Source of the DNA: Udeniomyces pyricola
Taxonomy: Eukaryota; Basidiomycota; Tremellomycetes; Cystofilobasidiales; Mrakiaceae
Direction of reading: 5' to 3'
Length of the DNA: 64,000 nucleotides
Assembly (NCBI GenBank): GCA_039545295.1
Contig: BCIK01000002.1
Span: 64,496-128,495, forward strand
Shown: positions 22,601-34,212 of the stretch, piece after piece
Layout: every line of letters starts with the position of its first letter
How positions within the stretch are numbered: the stretch's first letter is position 1
The notes under the pieces: generated by a model
The model's database searches: none
Seen by the model: the letters and a program-made list of their open reading frames with translations, nothing else
Told to the model about the DNA's origin: nothing
Translations under genes and position numbers: made by a program

Positions 22601-24512
22601 GACCCTCATCAACCCGATCACCCGATCGTTCTCGCGAGCGATGGCTTCGTGCGCTTGACCGAGTAAGCTTTGGCGCATGTGGAAGCGCTTATTTTAAGCT
22701 GTTCTATTGCGACATATTGGGCACTGATGTTACCTTGATTTCTCTTAACTCTAGATATCCGAGAAAAGAGTTAGTCGGACGAAATTGTCGATGTACGTAG
22801 GCCCATCTTTTTTCCTCCGATCCATTCGCAGATGATCGTCAATATTCATCTCATTTGCTCTTCTGGCTTAATACAGTCCTTCAAGGGCCTGCGACCGATC
22901 CTGAGGCCGTTCGACGCCTACGAGAGTCCATCAAGGCCGAGGTCCCAAGCTGCGAAATCCTTCTCAAGTACGGTTTGTTCCCAGTCGTGCTTGTCCACTA
23001 CGTCTCCGGTTCGATGGTTCTCTTCTCATCAGGATTGGTCTTTTGATGTGGCAATCAATTTCGCACCACACACACAGTTACAAGCAAAGTGGCGAACCCT
23101 TCTACAACTGCCTCAGTATGCTCCCATTGCGAGGCAGGGACGGCAAGGTCCGGTACTTCATCGGGGGCCAAGTTGACATCTCGTTCGTGATTTTTCTTGG
23201 CACCCGCCCTTTCTGACTTGGCCGCAGAAAACGTGGACACTTGCTCATTTAGTTTATCGTACCGCGTTGATTTCTTAATCGGGTGGCTTAGTGATGCTCT
23301 GGCCTCGACTCAAAACTTAAGCTTTCTCGTGGGCGCCGAGAACCTCATGGACACCCAGAACGTCAAGAAGCGGGTGTCCGACTTGTCGAAAACAAACGAA
23401 ACCTTGCTCTCGCTGTCGACCGAGGTTGTTGAAGTGGTGTGTCGCATGTTCTTTTCTTTTCGCTATACCAATCTCATTTATTTGGGTTGTTCTCGCAAGC
23501 TCTGTTCGTTCAGCCGCTTCATTATCTTCTTTCTCGAAATACTTCGTTCCCAAGGCCGAAGAGATCCTCCAGGACCGCTCCGTCTTCCGTCCCAAGGCAT
23601 CTTTTCTCAGCGTAAAGTCTAGCCAGCCCACGTTCGACGCGAGTGAGCCTACCGACGACGAAGACACTTCGACCTCTCAACCGTCGCAACTTTCTCCAAA
23701 CCCCTCAACAGCTTTCGCCAACACTCACCACCCTCCGATGGGAAGGTTGATGTATCAAAATGGGTCGGCGAATACGCACACGTATCCAATCGAGATCTAT
23801 GCGAAACTGATCGTCTTTGTGAGTGTATTGTTTGGTTTTGGATGGAAGCAGACAAGGCCAGATGGATAATCAAGCTTCCTTCAATGACTATGCCTCGAAA
23901 GTCTGATATTGATTGCTTTAACTACTTCGGCTCTTGGGGTCACATCGTTGCAGACGGCCGAAAATCATGAGATCATGTTCATCACGCCTCCTATTCTTGA
24001 CATGCTTGGCTATGACACGGCAAACGATCATGCCAGATATAACAGCTCTCTCCTCGGAACGAAGTGCGTCTCTTCACTTGTCGGCCCAAGCATGTTGTGT
24101 ACCATGTCGTCTTGACTGTTTCTGACTAACCCCCTGACTCCCTCTGCAACTGCTTAGTTTCGTCGATCTTCTGACCCTGCCGAACCACAAGGATGCCAAT
24201 CGCCTGCGCCAAACCATGATTCGAGCTATCGACGGTCGTCTCCCTCACTCAATCCGAGCTGGCTTCTGCCATTCTCCCGACATGCACCATCCAGCGAACC
24301 AAGAAGTGACGCACCAAGACGATGCGGGACAGGCGATGAGCATCGCGTTGTGTCATCTGACGCCGATGAAGGATATTCAGGTGGGTTATCGCATTGATCT
24401 GGCTGACGAACTGCGGCTTTCCTCTATCAGGATGCTAATTCTTGTTTTTCTTATCCTCACCTGTGCATCTCAGGGTCATGCCAAGATGTACGCCGCTGTG
24501 CTCGGAGATTAG
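19657..24512 (+). CDS. RGS-LOV blue-light photoreceptor
   Basis: Fungal RGS-LOV protein: a regulator-of-G-protein-signalling domain coupled to a flavin-binding LOV domain; characterised relatives move to anionic membranes in blue light. The N-terminus is a long disordered Ser/Pro/Arg region (about 20230-21310). The RGS part starts with VQTSLEPTLKKLVSKDVFTV and LSDP, then RQRFQEYLASDGRQKALAAL, AFWSDAETLR, ALYLAESAPHNPFT and, after a Ser/Ala/Thr insert, LPEAYVRQAEEALEQLYHS. The LOV domain (about 22580-23182) has HPIVLASDGFVRLTE, YPRKELVGRNCR plus FLQGPATDPEAVRRLRESIK, then GEPFYNCLSMLPLRGRDGK and VRYFIGGQVDIS. A linker (NVKKRVSDLSKTNETLLSLS) and a C-terminal PAS-like domain (ENHEIMFITPPILDMLGYD, FVDLLTLPNHKDANRLRQTM, ending KMYAAVLGD) complete it. 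The start at 19657 and some introns are inferred; the N-terminal splice pattern is the least certain part. Confidence 0.88.
22180..22213 (+). repeat. 9-bp tandem repeat encoding (Thr-Ala-Gly)n
   Basis: Three perfect copies of ACGGCGGGG plus a partial copy encode TAGTAGTAG within the Ser/Ala-rich insert of the RGS region. Confidence 0.8.
22583..23182 (+). other. LOV domain exons with the photoactive cysteine
   Basis: Sub-feature of the RGS-LOV gene. The exon ending at 22662 carries SDGFVRLTE. A 38-bp exon (22755-22792) carries YPRKELVGRNCR, with the flavin-adduct cysteine codon TGT at 22786-22788. The next exon (22877-22977) continues FLQGPATD. The Phe codon of NCRFLQ is split between these two exons. 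The exon from 23078 carries NYKQSGEPFYNCLSML and GGQVDIS. All joins are GT-AG and phase-compatible. Confidence 0.85.
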
Positions 24513-25593
24513 GTTGTACGAGTGTTACATCTGAACCGGTTTTTGAGAGTTCCTTTTGACATTATTCGGGCGCTTCTCGCAGCTCTTCGTTGGTTCAAGT
24601 TTCTGGCTTTTTCCTGCACAACCATCTGCCTCTTTCGCGTTGGCGTGCATCATCTGTTTCCTTCTTTACGTTCTTACTCCATCTGTACCTCGCCTTTCAT
24701 CACCTCACTGCCTACCTCCTATATTTTCCCTCTTACTTTCGACTCTCTATCTTTCTCCTCTGCGCTCACCCCTTACCAACTACTGTATCTCGTCTCCCCG
24801 TCCACTCTGCATGTCTTTTTTTCGGCCTCCTTCCGCCCCGCTTCTCCTCTTTTCCTCCTGCCTAGAGCCGTTCCTTCGACTTTGTCGTTCCTCGTCCTCA
24901 TTGCCCTATGCTTGCTTCGCTTCCTTCGCTTCATCTTCTCCTTTTGTCCTCCATATCATCACGCCACCCCAACCAGTCAATCAACGCTATAAGAGAAACA
25001 TCCTTATCCATCCATGCACTTAACCACTATCCAGTCTAGTAGTCCTCTTGTCGCGTCAACCTCAATGGCCTCCGTTTCGTCGCTTGACAGCTTGTACTTA
25101 GTTGCTCCTCATCCCATGCTTCCCGCCCCCGCCCCCCTCCCTCTTTCTTTCTTTTCCTCAGCTCGAGTATAAATTAAAGAAGTTTTTCTAGGTTCTTCCT
25201 TTTTTCCTTTTCTTCTTCTTCGCTTTTTTGTGTGTTTCCTATCCTTTCTAGTTCTTCCTCTGGTGTTTTCTGCTGCTGTGCTGTCTGCTATTCTTTTTCT
25301 TCTTCTGTCTTCATTGTGGGCTATAGCAATACACGTGCTTGGAATTTTATGCATGCCACCTTTTCGTTTCATGTTTTGGTAGGGCCTTGGAAAAATGAGG
25401 AAAAAAACCCCGTTCAAACATCGAATCCCACCCATGACAAACACTTCAGCGGGAATCACTGCTAACTCTTCATGTACGCGCAATTAGCGCGCATGTCTTG
25501 GTTTTCTTGCGAGCCTATAATGTGTCATGAATAGGCGTTTCGCGGCCTAAATCAGAGTGACTTCTCCTATATCCACCAATCTCTACCCGACCC
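24513..25593. other. Convergent 3' region, RGS-LOV / condensin
   Basis: Strongly pyrimidine-rich 1.1 kb between two stop codons. Long hydrophobic open frames in it are composition artefacts of CT-rich DNA. It may be a long 3' UTR; no gene is supported. Confidence 0.5.
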
Positions 25594-25917
25594 TTAGTCT
25601 TCCTCGTCATCGTCTTCTTCTACCTCCTCTTCCTCTTCCTCTTCCGATTCCACGACCGCTCGCTTCTTCCTCGAACTTCGTTTGGGGACTGGCGTCTCCG
25701 GCTCAACCGTCGCCGCCGCTGCTGTTCCTCGAGCCGACTTCTTCTTACCGCCAGCGCCAGCCCCTCTTGTCGTCGTCGCTGCCCGTCGCTTGGCTGCTTG
25801 AACTCGCGTCTTGGACACTTCGGCATCGAGGTCTTTGTCTTCTTGCCCGGATTGCTTGTAATTCTCGAGGATCTAGAAAAAGGATAGAAAAGGGCCGGTA
25901 AAGGAAAGGAAGGAGCG

Positions 25918-25961
<44 letters not shown>

Positions 25962-28900
25962 ACCCCAAGAAGCCAGGTTTCGAGGTTCAAGTTCAGCTTC
26001 GAGGGTTGATGATGTCGAGCAGGTTCCCATGGGTCCCGATGGCATATTTCTCAAACGAGAAAAAATGGCGAAAGGGACAACGTACAGCTTCAAACTCGTT
26101 GAGTTCGGCATCGGGCTTGGAGGCGAGCTTGTTGCTTCGAGCCTAATGATCCGTCCATTCGGGAAAAGAGTGCGAATACAAGGGAAGGAGTTGGGAAACA
26201 GAGGATGAAAGCAGGGTTCGATGGTAAGCGAATAGTTGAAGAAATTGGAACAACCCCCCCCCCCCCCANCNCACACNCACACACACCACCCTTGNGGGCA
26301 CGACATGGCATGGCATGACGTAGCGCGAAGGAAGGAGTAACGCTGAACTACAGCCAGAACATGACGTTAACGCTTCCTGACCTTAGAGAGGATCTCAGAG
26401 AACCGTTTGAAGACGGTCTCTTCGTGAAGCTTGTCTTGATAAAATGGCAGACTAAATCGTAGAAGGAGGAATCAAAAAGGGGGAGGGAGAGACGATGAGA
26501 TGATTTACATCAGCCTAGACGTAAGACGCACAGGCATCCACCCTTCCTCCCCTCCCTCATCAACATCGATGCAACAGAACATACCCATCGATGAGCTTCT
26601 TGACAGATCTCTCCGACTTGTAAGGCAAGAGGGAAAGGCAAAAGGCGATATCCCGCCATTGACGCTCGTCTGTCGCCAGTCGGAATCGCTGGCAAAGCTT
26701 TTCAATGATGCTCTCGGCTTGCTTTTCCTGTAGTCACGACAACGTGCATATACATGAGAGCGAATATAAGAAAGGCATCATTAAGATCAGCTCGTGGTTG
26801 ATCATGCACAGATTGGGCAGATAGCCCAAATCGAGAGAAGAAAGGCGAAGACTCATCCAGCAGGAATAAGAAAGAGACAGACGCCTTCCCATACGTACCT
26901 TTTCGATAAACGTAAAGATGTACCGCATCGTCTTTTCAAACGTCTCCTCATCGACGGCAAACTTGCCAGCGCTAAGGTGACTAATAACGTCTTGCAAGTT
27001 GTTGTAGAGCGCGTTCTCCTTGGTGCTGAGTTCCTTGAAGAAGAGCCGAGCGAGATCACCGATTCGAGGCGAAGGGTCCTCGATGCACTTGGCCATCTCG
27101 CCGAGCTGACCTTTGACTTTGATCATGCCGTTGAGGATGAGATGGGTGAGGACCATGAGGGTGTTCTTTTTGACGTAAGGGTCGGAGTCGGTCAGACCTT
27201 GATACAGCCGATCGCTGAGAGAGAGAGGTGACCATGAAATGATGGAAAGAGGAAGAAAGAGAAGAGGGGGGGGGTTCTATTAAAACCATCCATCTATGTG
27301 CTATGTGCTGGAAGCAGAATGTCGGGATCTCGCTTAAAAAAAATAAAAAGAAGACTCAGACGCACCTGTTCTCATCAATCATGTTGCTGAAGCAAACGGC
27401 GACGTCTCCAAGGGCAATGACGATGTTACTCCTGACCACCGGGTCCCGAGCTGTCTCAAAGACACGGAACACGAGCGGAAGGTACGTCTCGCAGAATTGC
27501 GAGCTAACACACATGAGCTTAGAAAGTGACAGAACGGCTGCTGTTCGAAGAGCCGAGTCCTGTTATGGCGGGGATAGGCGACAAAAAAAGAAAGAAAGAA
27601 AAAGCGCCGGAATCAGCACTGGAAAGAAGGAGAGGGGTGACTCAGAACAGCTGAGCTTTACTTGCAACATACCTGATATTTGTTCGGGTTCGCGCATATC
27701 TCGGCAATGACTGGTCCATAAATGGCCAGGAGGGAACCTTCACCGTAAAGCAACTCGGACTCTCGGATGAAGGCCATGTTGTCTCCGATGTCGTCCTCGG
27801 CGTTGCCCGAAACCTGGTCGAGGTCATTGCCAGAGTCTTTCGTGCCGAGCTTGGCTCCGGCCTTGTCTGAATAGTGAGATGGAACGTGAAAGTTTTAGCT
27901 GATGGTGTCGGCTTTACCAAAGAGAAGATGGAGGCTTTCGGACAATCTACAAACCTTGGGCGCTTTTGTCTTCCTTGCGTCGCTTGAGCTCCCGTTCGAC
28001 AAGTTCAAGGTAGACGATGTGCTTGATGGCGACGTGCCCGACAACAAACACAAGTTGACCAAGTTCGAAAGAGCTTGAGAAATCGGCCGAGGTTAGGTGA
28101 TGAGCCGTCGTCTTGATTGAGGTAGCAGCTGACGTCGTGCGCATCTTTTTGGGCGTCGATGGGGACGAGGTTGAGGTTTCATCGTCCATGGGGTCGTCTT
28201 CATCTTGCTCGTCTTCTTCGTCAGCGGGCAAAGAAGCTGCGACCTCGTCTTCTTCGTCCTTGATGGCAAGGTCCTCGAGATCCGAAGCGATTTGCTCCGC
28301 CGAAAGGGCCTTAGAAAAGACACGGGTCGTCAGGGTCTTGATGATTTCGCTTGCAAGAACGTCGGGCTGCTCGCCGAGAAGATAGATTGTGTTAAGTGCT
28401 TGTTCTGCGACACCGAACCTGAGAATATGTATATAGAAGAGAGAGTTAACATCAGTGTACTGTGATGAATACCTGCTAGTGCACCCGTTGGATGGCAAGC
28501 CGCACCATTGCATCGAGGACGCCGGGTGTTTCATGACGTCTTCGAGACATCGGAAAATCGGATTGTCCATAGGAAGACGGTTTGACTTGTCGACGAGGGA
28601 GCCTGTAGGACGATGATCGAGGTTTTAGCCGGCGGTATCATATATTGGCAACTACCGACATGAGTGAAAAGTCACAGAGGGAAGCGCAACAGACCTTTGA
28701 CCTTCTTGACACTTCCGCTGACTCGCTGCAAAGCCACGCATGTGTATCGGGCCAAGACGAGATCGGCCTAGATGTAGCAAACCAGCCGACCCCATAGAGT
28801 CAGCTCAAGAGGTCTCGAGTCCAAACCTAACAAGTCTTGCTAGTATGAACACGTGGCGCTCACCTTTCCTAGAGGTCCAAGCCCAATCTTGAGAAGTGAG

Positions 28901-31900
28901 TCAATTCTCTCCGTCACCACTTCTCGTCGAGCAACAGCGAGCATGCCGAGGATGATGATGGCGCCGCGTCGCTGAGGGCGAGGGATCTCCTTATCGGCGT
29001 CTGGCAGTAGAACGTAAAAAAGCATGCACCCCGTCAGATTTATACCACATGTAAGACCAGAGCGAGACGAGAATTAATGCACATGTGTTTGTAGATCAGA
29101 CTAACTGTAGACTTTCCAGAGCATGGCAATGACGTCAGGATGAACGGCTTCTTCGGTCATCATTGTCCTCATCAATTCCTCTAGTGACGTGAGTTCGGCA
29201 AGAGTGACCTCATAAGTGAGTCTGCGAGACAGCAAGGGCGACAACGAGCATTGGATCAGTATTGCCACGGGCTGCTTTGCTTGGACACAGAGAAGGGTTC
29301 ACTCACTCAATCATGTTTTTGGTGATCCTGCTAACTTGCTGCTTGGGTGTCATGCCAGGTACGGCATCAAAGTAAAGGCTTTTGTAGCACTCGATGACTC
29401 GAGCTCGGATACCCTTGAGCTCCTTGCCTTCTTCCGAAACTGCGTTGTTGTCTTTTGTCCAGATGAGATGGAGCATTGTCTTGATTCCAATCTTGTGGAC
29501 GGCCATCAGATAACAAAGGACATAATCAGCATCTGAGTGGATCTTCATGGCCGCGAGGTGGCTAAGAACGTATTGGAGACCGACCTTAGATCCTACAAAC
29601 TCGTACTCGTGAGCGACCTTGAAGAAGTCCATGGCTTCGAGAACTTCGGCTCGTCCTGTGGATGTGAGAAGCTCGTTGAGCTTAGGGATGGCGTTCTCGA
29701 CCTGGAGCACAAAACGGAGTGCTTCCGAGTGGTAATCGTGTGACATTCGGTGTTGGAGAACAAGGTTGTTATCGACGGGCGGCTGTTGGTGGGCCGAGCG
29801 TTGCGACTGTTGACGAACAACTTTCTCCTTCTTGACCCGCTTAGATCCACCTTCGTCGTCTTCGTCTTCGTCCATCTCTTGATCCTTCTCTTCATCGTTG
29901 TCCTCGCCCTCTTCGCCCGATTCGGCTCCGAATGCTCCTCCCATTCCCTCTGGCATGACCTCCTCCTCTTGAAGCCTCGATTCTAGCGCCTCCAGCTCCC
30001 TTCGGACTTCCTCCAATCGGCCTTCCCACTTGTCTCGGTTGAGGTCTCCGCCGTACATCAAACCAAACGGATGCGTAACGACGAGCTTGGTAACGAGCGC
30101 GATAGCATATCGACGCACAGAAGCCGATTTGTCGGAGAGATGGCGAAGGGCGAGCGGAGTCAACTTAGAGCGTTGACGAGTGAATTTCATATCGAGACTG
30201 ATAGATAGAGGAGGAACATGGAGACCGAGACATGCAGTTTGGTCAGTGATGGATCTCGCGGTTTCAAAGACATACAAATCAAGAGAGAAACTTACTCCAA
30301 GAGCTTGATAGTCGTCGTGATGACTTTTGTCCGGACCCAAGAGTTGACGTCGAGGAGTCGAACCATGAGGAGATCCCAGAAGCTTTCGATCTGCTTCTTC
30401 TTAGTCCCGGCCTCATAGTCTTCTGAGATGGCGAGGTGTCGAACGAGGATGCCGACAATCTCGACTATTGCCATTCGCATCGGATAGGACTGGCGATGAG
30501 ACCCAGACGGGGAGTTGAGTCAATCGCGCGTTGCCAGCTCACGTCGTTTCAACTAATGGCAGAAAAGGGAAGGGAGCCTCACATCCGAGTCGAGGTGGAT
30601 CTGGAGCAGTCCAACCTGCTTCAGAACAACCCGAGGAGCCAGCTCTGCAATCTTGATGAGGAATCGAGAGAATGACTTGGGTGACTTGGTGTCTTGACCG
30701 GTAAAGTTTTTCTGGGAAATTTCACTGCAAAAAAAAACAAAGAAAAAAACACGAAAATGTCAGCTTCTTGACATGTTACCTCGCATGCATCAATCGCGGC
30801 AAAGCTCACCGCAGGACCTCCTCGGTTAGTTGATTGTAGTCGAACTCTCTGGTCAGAATCGAGAGCAAATCAGCCATGGGTTCAGACAGGTGCTCAAAGT
30901 ATTGGAGGGCTTGGATGATCGAGGTTTGGGCACCTAAGAAGTCATGTCGGTGGATGGGGAAGAAGGACAATGACAGAGAATAACGATGAGCAAAGGCAAG
31001 ACGAGAGGTAGGCTGATCGATAAGAAGTGAGGACGTACCAAAGGCATGTCCGTGGAATTTGACCGAGAGGCAAACGATCTTGTAGACGCCCATCTTGATC
31101 TCCTGAACTTTCATGTAACTCTCATTCTCGGCAATCTGGTACGCAGGTCGGGTAAAGCAGCTTTCAAAGGGAAAAGCAAGCCATTCAAGAATCATGGCAG
31201 TAGGGTGTCAGCCAAGATACCCGCCCCGGTAGTCCATGTCCCACTTCACTCATGACTATCAACTCACGAGATGAAAGCATCTCGTTCCTGAGTAGTCGTC
31301 CAGATTCGGTCGGACTTGAGTCTAAGAGCCTTGCCCATCAGTCCAAGCGTCGACGGAATTTGGTCCATCCACGACCACTTTTCTCCTTTCTTGCTCGCTG
31401 CGCTTGAAGAGGCCTTGGTTCCCTTCTTCTAATGGTGTGAGTGAGCAAAGAGGCGAGAGTCAGTTTGTTACGCAAACAGGACTGCACCAAGTGAAATACG
31501 ACACAGTTTGTTAACCTTTCTGCCGGCCGTAGCCCCTTCATCCGCTGCTCCCGACGACGCAGCAACGGCCTTCTCCGCCCCAGAGATGAACCACTGTAGC
31601 AGAAAAGCATACATCTCGAGCGGTGTCTTGTGCTCTAGATGAGCGGATGGATCGTCGGAATCGAGGGACCTCGTGGAAGAATCGATCTCGGCCTGTAACG
31701 CAGAAAGTAGGATATCAAGGAGCTTCGATTGGGTCTTGATGGAGAGGGAGGCCTGGTACCTGGATAAGGTTGACGCGTTGATGAGACGTTACTGTGTCAA
31801 CTATGATACCAGTCATGATAGGAGAGAGGTATGGGCGTAGAACGGACTTGAGTAAGGACTGGAAGATGTCAAAGACCTGTGGTTGAAGGATGGCTTGCGA

Positions 31901-32140
31901 GCTATCAACGACGGCGGCGATGGCGTCTGATGAGGATTAATATAGACCGTTCGTATGCTGTAAGTTTTGCTCCTATTGCATTGGGCCAAGCAATTGACGG
32001 GGAATCGACGACATACTCTCAAGATGGGCAGTAACATCGAGCTCGTCGAGTTGAGAGACGTCAAGCTCGTGCTCGATAGAGAGAATATCGTCTGGGTCCT
32101 GGAGAGAGAGCACGCTCTCCTGCAGGTTGAAGGTGGCCAT
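25594..32140 (-). CDS. YCS4: Condensin complex subunit 1 (YCS4/CND1/NCAPD2)
   Basis: HEAT-repeat subunit of condensin, needed for mitotic chromosome compaction. The start reads MATFNLQESVLSLQDPDDIL and DVSQLDELDVTAHLE. The gene is split into roughly twenty exons. Diagnostic blocks are SKASVRRYAIALVTKLVVTH-like HEAT sequence (about 30080-30120), VLQVENAIPKLNELL, EFVGSKVGLQYVL and IGIKTMLHLIW near 29400-29700. Further on are the conserved DPVVRSNIVIALGDVAVCFS block (about 27370-27450), then MVLTHLILNGMIKVKGQLGE and RIGDLARLFFKELSTKENAL (about 26990-27150), KLCQRFRLATDERQWRDIAF and LPFYQDKLHEETVFKRFSEI. Two acidic loops (near 28110-28260 and 29820-29940) interrupt the HEAT arrays. The C-terminus is a Lys/Arg-rich stretch followed by a run of Glu/Asp. 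A poly-T intron and an intron with ambiguous bases lie in the 3' half. Divergent from the bZIP gene. Confidence 0.93.
25918..25960. repeat. A43 homopolymer (T43 in the sense of the condensin gene)
   Basis: Uninterrupted run in the last intron of the condensin gene, about 45 bp before the 3' splice acceptor on the minus strand, so it reads as an extended polypyrimidine tract in the pre-mRNA. Confidence 0.85.
26254..26300. repeat. C14 run and (CA)n with ambiguous bases
   Basis: A cytosine run grades into CA repeats; N appears at 26269, 26271, 26277 and 26295. It lies in an intron of the condensin gene. The ambiguity probably reflects sequencing slippage at this simple repeat. Confidence 0.85.
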
Positions 32141-32979
32141 AAGGATGGCGTGCGGAGGGGCTGGGCTGATGGAGTTTGTACGCGGATGGGATGCGAAGAT
32201 TGAGGATGAGGTCGGGTGAGAGATTGAGGCGGCGGGGACGGTCCAGGATGAGGGAGGATCGAGTCGTGTTGCTGCAGCAGCTGTAGGTTGTTTGGCCGAC
32301 GCGTGTGAGACGAGGAGCCCTGGAGGTTGACGCGTCTCGATGCACAGCAGAGTGATGGGGGGTTGCGCCTGTACGCGCAGACATGATCACTACGTGTAGG
32401 CTGTGCTTGGTACACAGGCGCGCGTATAACGTACGTTTGATCATTCGATTTCATTCTCGCCCCCTTGCACAACCTTGCAGCTGTTGGCTATATATGCCGC
32501 TGTTTCCGTCAAGAGCAGGTATCGTGATCATGGTCCCACAGCTTGATGGTCGATAGCCTGATGAACTGACGCTGTCAGATCTTAAACAAGAGAACACGAT
32601 TGTATAAGATCATGTGAAGATAGATATATGCGACGGAAAAGGCACTTGAAATGAGAAATCAAAGCAAAATAGATATTGAATATCGGATGACCAACCTGGT
32701 TGGTCGATTCAATTTCCCTCCCTTCCCCTCCCTCTGTAGCAGCTCCACTCGTCCCCCTGCCCCCGCGTCTTTGCCCTTGCCCTCGGCTGTCCTTTCCCAT
32801 CCACGTCCAACTCACCAAGTGCCCCATCCCTGCCTGCGCTCAAGCCAGCCTCATCACCCTACATCGAGTCTACGCCTACTGGAGTACACCGACGCACGGA
32901 TCATCCTCCCCCCCTTCTCCCTCTTCCCCTCTTCCTCCCTCTCGCCTCCCCCTCTTCCCTCCCCCACGCCCTCAGAGCC
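32141..32979. promoter_or_regulatory. Divergent promoter, condensin / bZIP
   Basis: 839 bp between two start codons on opposite strands. The half next to the bZIP gene (32700-32979) is C/T-rich leader sequence. I saw no strong TATA box. Confidence 0.5.
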
Positions 32980-34212
32980 ATGCCGTTTGCCGCCCACCTC
33001 AACCTTTTCCCGTCCTCGGACGCTTACGAATCGTCCCAGATCTCCGACGCCGAGCTCGCTCAGACGCTCGCCCTCTGGACCAACGTCGACTTCTCGTACG
33101 ACGATGGAGGCATCGGTCTAGAGAGCAGCAGGAAGCTCATCGAAGAGGACGAGCAACGGGCCCGCGCCCAGCAGCAGCAGTTGTCGTCCTTCTCGACCAC
33201 CAACCTCGACCTCGCTGCTGCCGCCGGTTTGGACCTCGGTCTCCCTACCGAGCCTCACCCTCAGCACCAGCTTTCTCTCGATAGCTCCGCCCTCGACCCC
33301 TTTGGGTTCGCCTCGGCTGCCAACCTCTACGCCCACAGCCTTCCCTCCAACTTCCCCTCGCTCGATCCGGTCCTTTCTACCGCCCTTTCGGCCGCCTCCT
33401 CGACCACGACGTCGCCTTCCCCCGTGACGGATGACAACGTGACCGTCATCCCCGCTGCGAAGCGACGCAATACCTCGGCCGGCAACAAGCAGCAGCAGCA
33501 GCAGCTCCCAGAGCCCAAGGCGGACAGCACTCTCGTTGCGACCGAAGAGGGTATCTCTCACGAGGATGAGTGCGTCCCCCCCCCCCCCAAAGACGTCGTC
33601 CCACGGCTGCGTTGATGAAACAACAGCCGATCAACATCAAATCTCGTCGAGCGTTGTGCTGATACGTATTGCGCGGGTCTGATCCGTCTCTCGGCTTTGA
33701 TACAGCAAGCGACGCCGAAACACCGCCGCTTCCGCGCGATTCCGACAGAAGAAGAAGGAGCGCGAGCAGGCCCTGGAGAAGAACGCTAGTACGTTGATAC
33801 CCTTTAATATCATGTGCTCGCTGTGTTCGTGATGGAGGAGAAAAGCAGGGTACAAGCTCGAAACACAAAGAGCAACCCAATACAACGGCGCGCACCAAGA
33901 CATGAGAGCCAGACAGGCGTCGCAATCTGCGGAAGCAATCCCGAAATGCATGCTGACTAAGTCTTGCCCCTTCTTTGCTTCCTATATTGCTTGTGCATTA
34001 TTTCTACAGAGGAGCTTCAAGCTCGATGCGCTCTTCTCGAGCGAGAGGTTGAGTCTCTCCGACAGGAAAACAACTGGCTCAAGGGTCTCGTTGTCGGAGG
34101 AAGTGGAGGCGTCCCCCAGCCGACGTCGGCCCCAACCGGCATGGATGTCGGACCCGCTCAGAAGAGGAAGCGTGAGGAGGAGTTCAACAGCCTTCTCGAG
34201 GGCTTGCTCTAG
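32980..34212 (+). CDS. bZIP transcription factor, CYS3/MetR-like
   Basis: Three exons. The N-terminal 200 residues are low-complexity, acidic/Ser/Ala/Gln-rich (AELAQTLALWTNVDFSYDDG, a Gln run and the end ISHEDE), suitable for activation. Across an intron (donor GTGCGT after 33569) comes the basic region KRRRNTAASARFRQKKKERE, followed by EQALEKNA. After another intron the leucine zipper reads KELQARCALLEREVESLRQE with NNWLKGL. The last residues contain PAQKRKREEEFNSLLEGLL. The basic region with N-T-A-A-S-A-R-F-R and the N-x-W-L-K-G-L zipper end are those of the fungal CYS3/MetR (sulfur regulation) and closely related bZIPs. Sulfur control is therefore likely but inferred; other bZIP subfamilies with NTAASARFR share this region. 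Confidence 0.88.

Noticed and set aside
24522..25023. Hydrophobic plus-strand frames of 150 aa
   Set aside because: CT-rich 3' flank gives Phe/Leu/Ser/Pro-rich frames in all three phases; overlapping frames look alike, no start context or motif.
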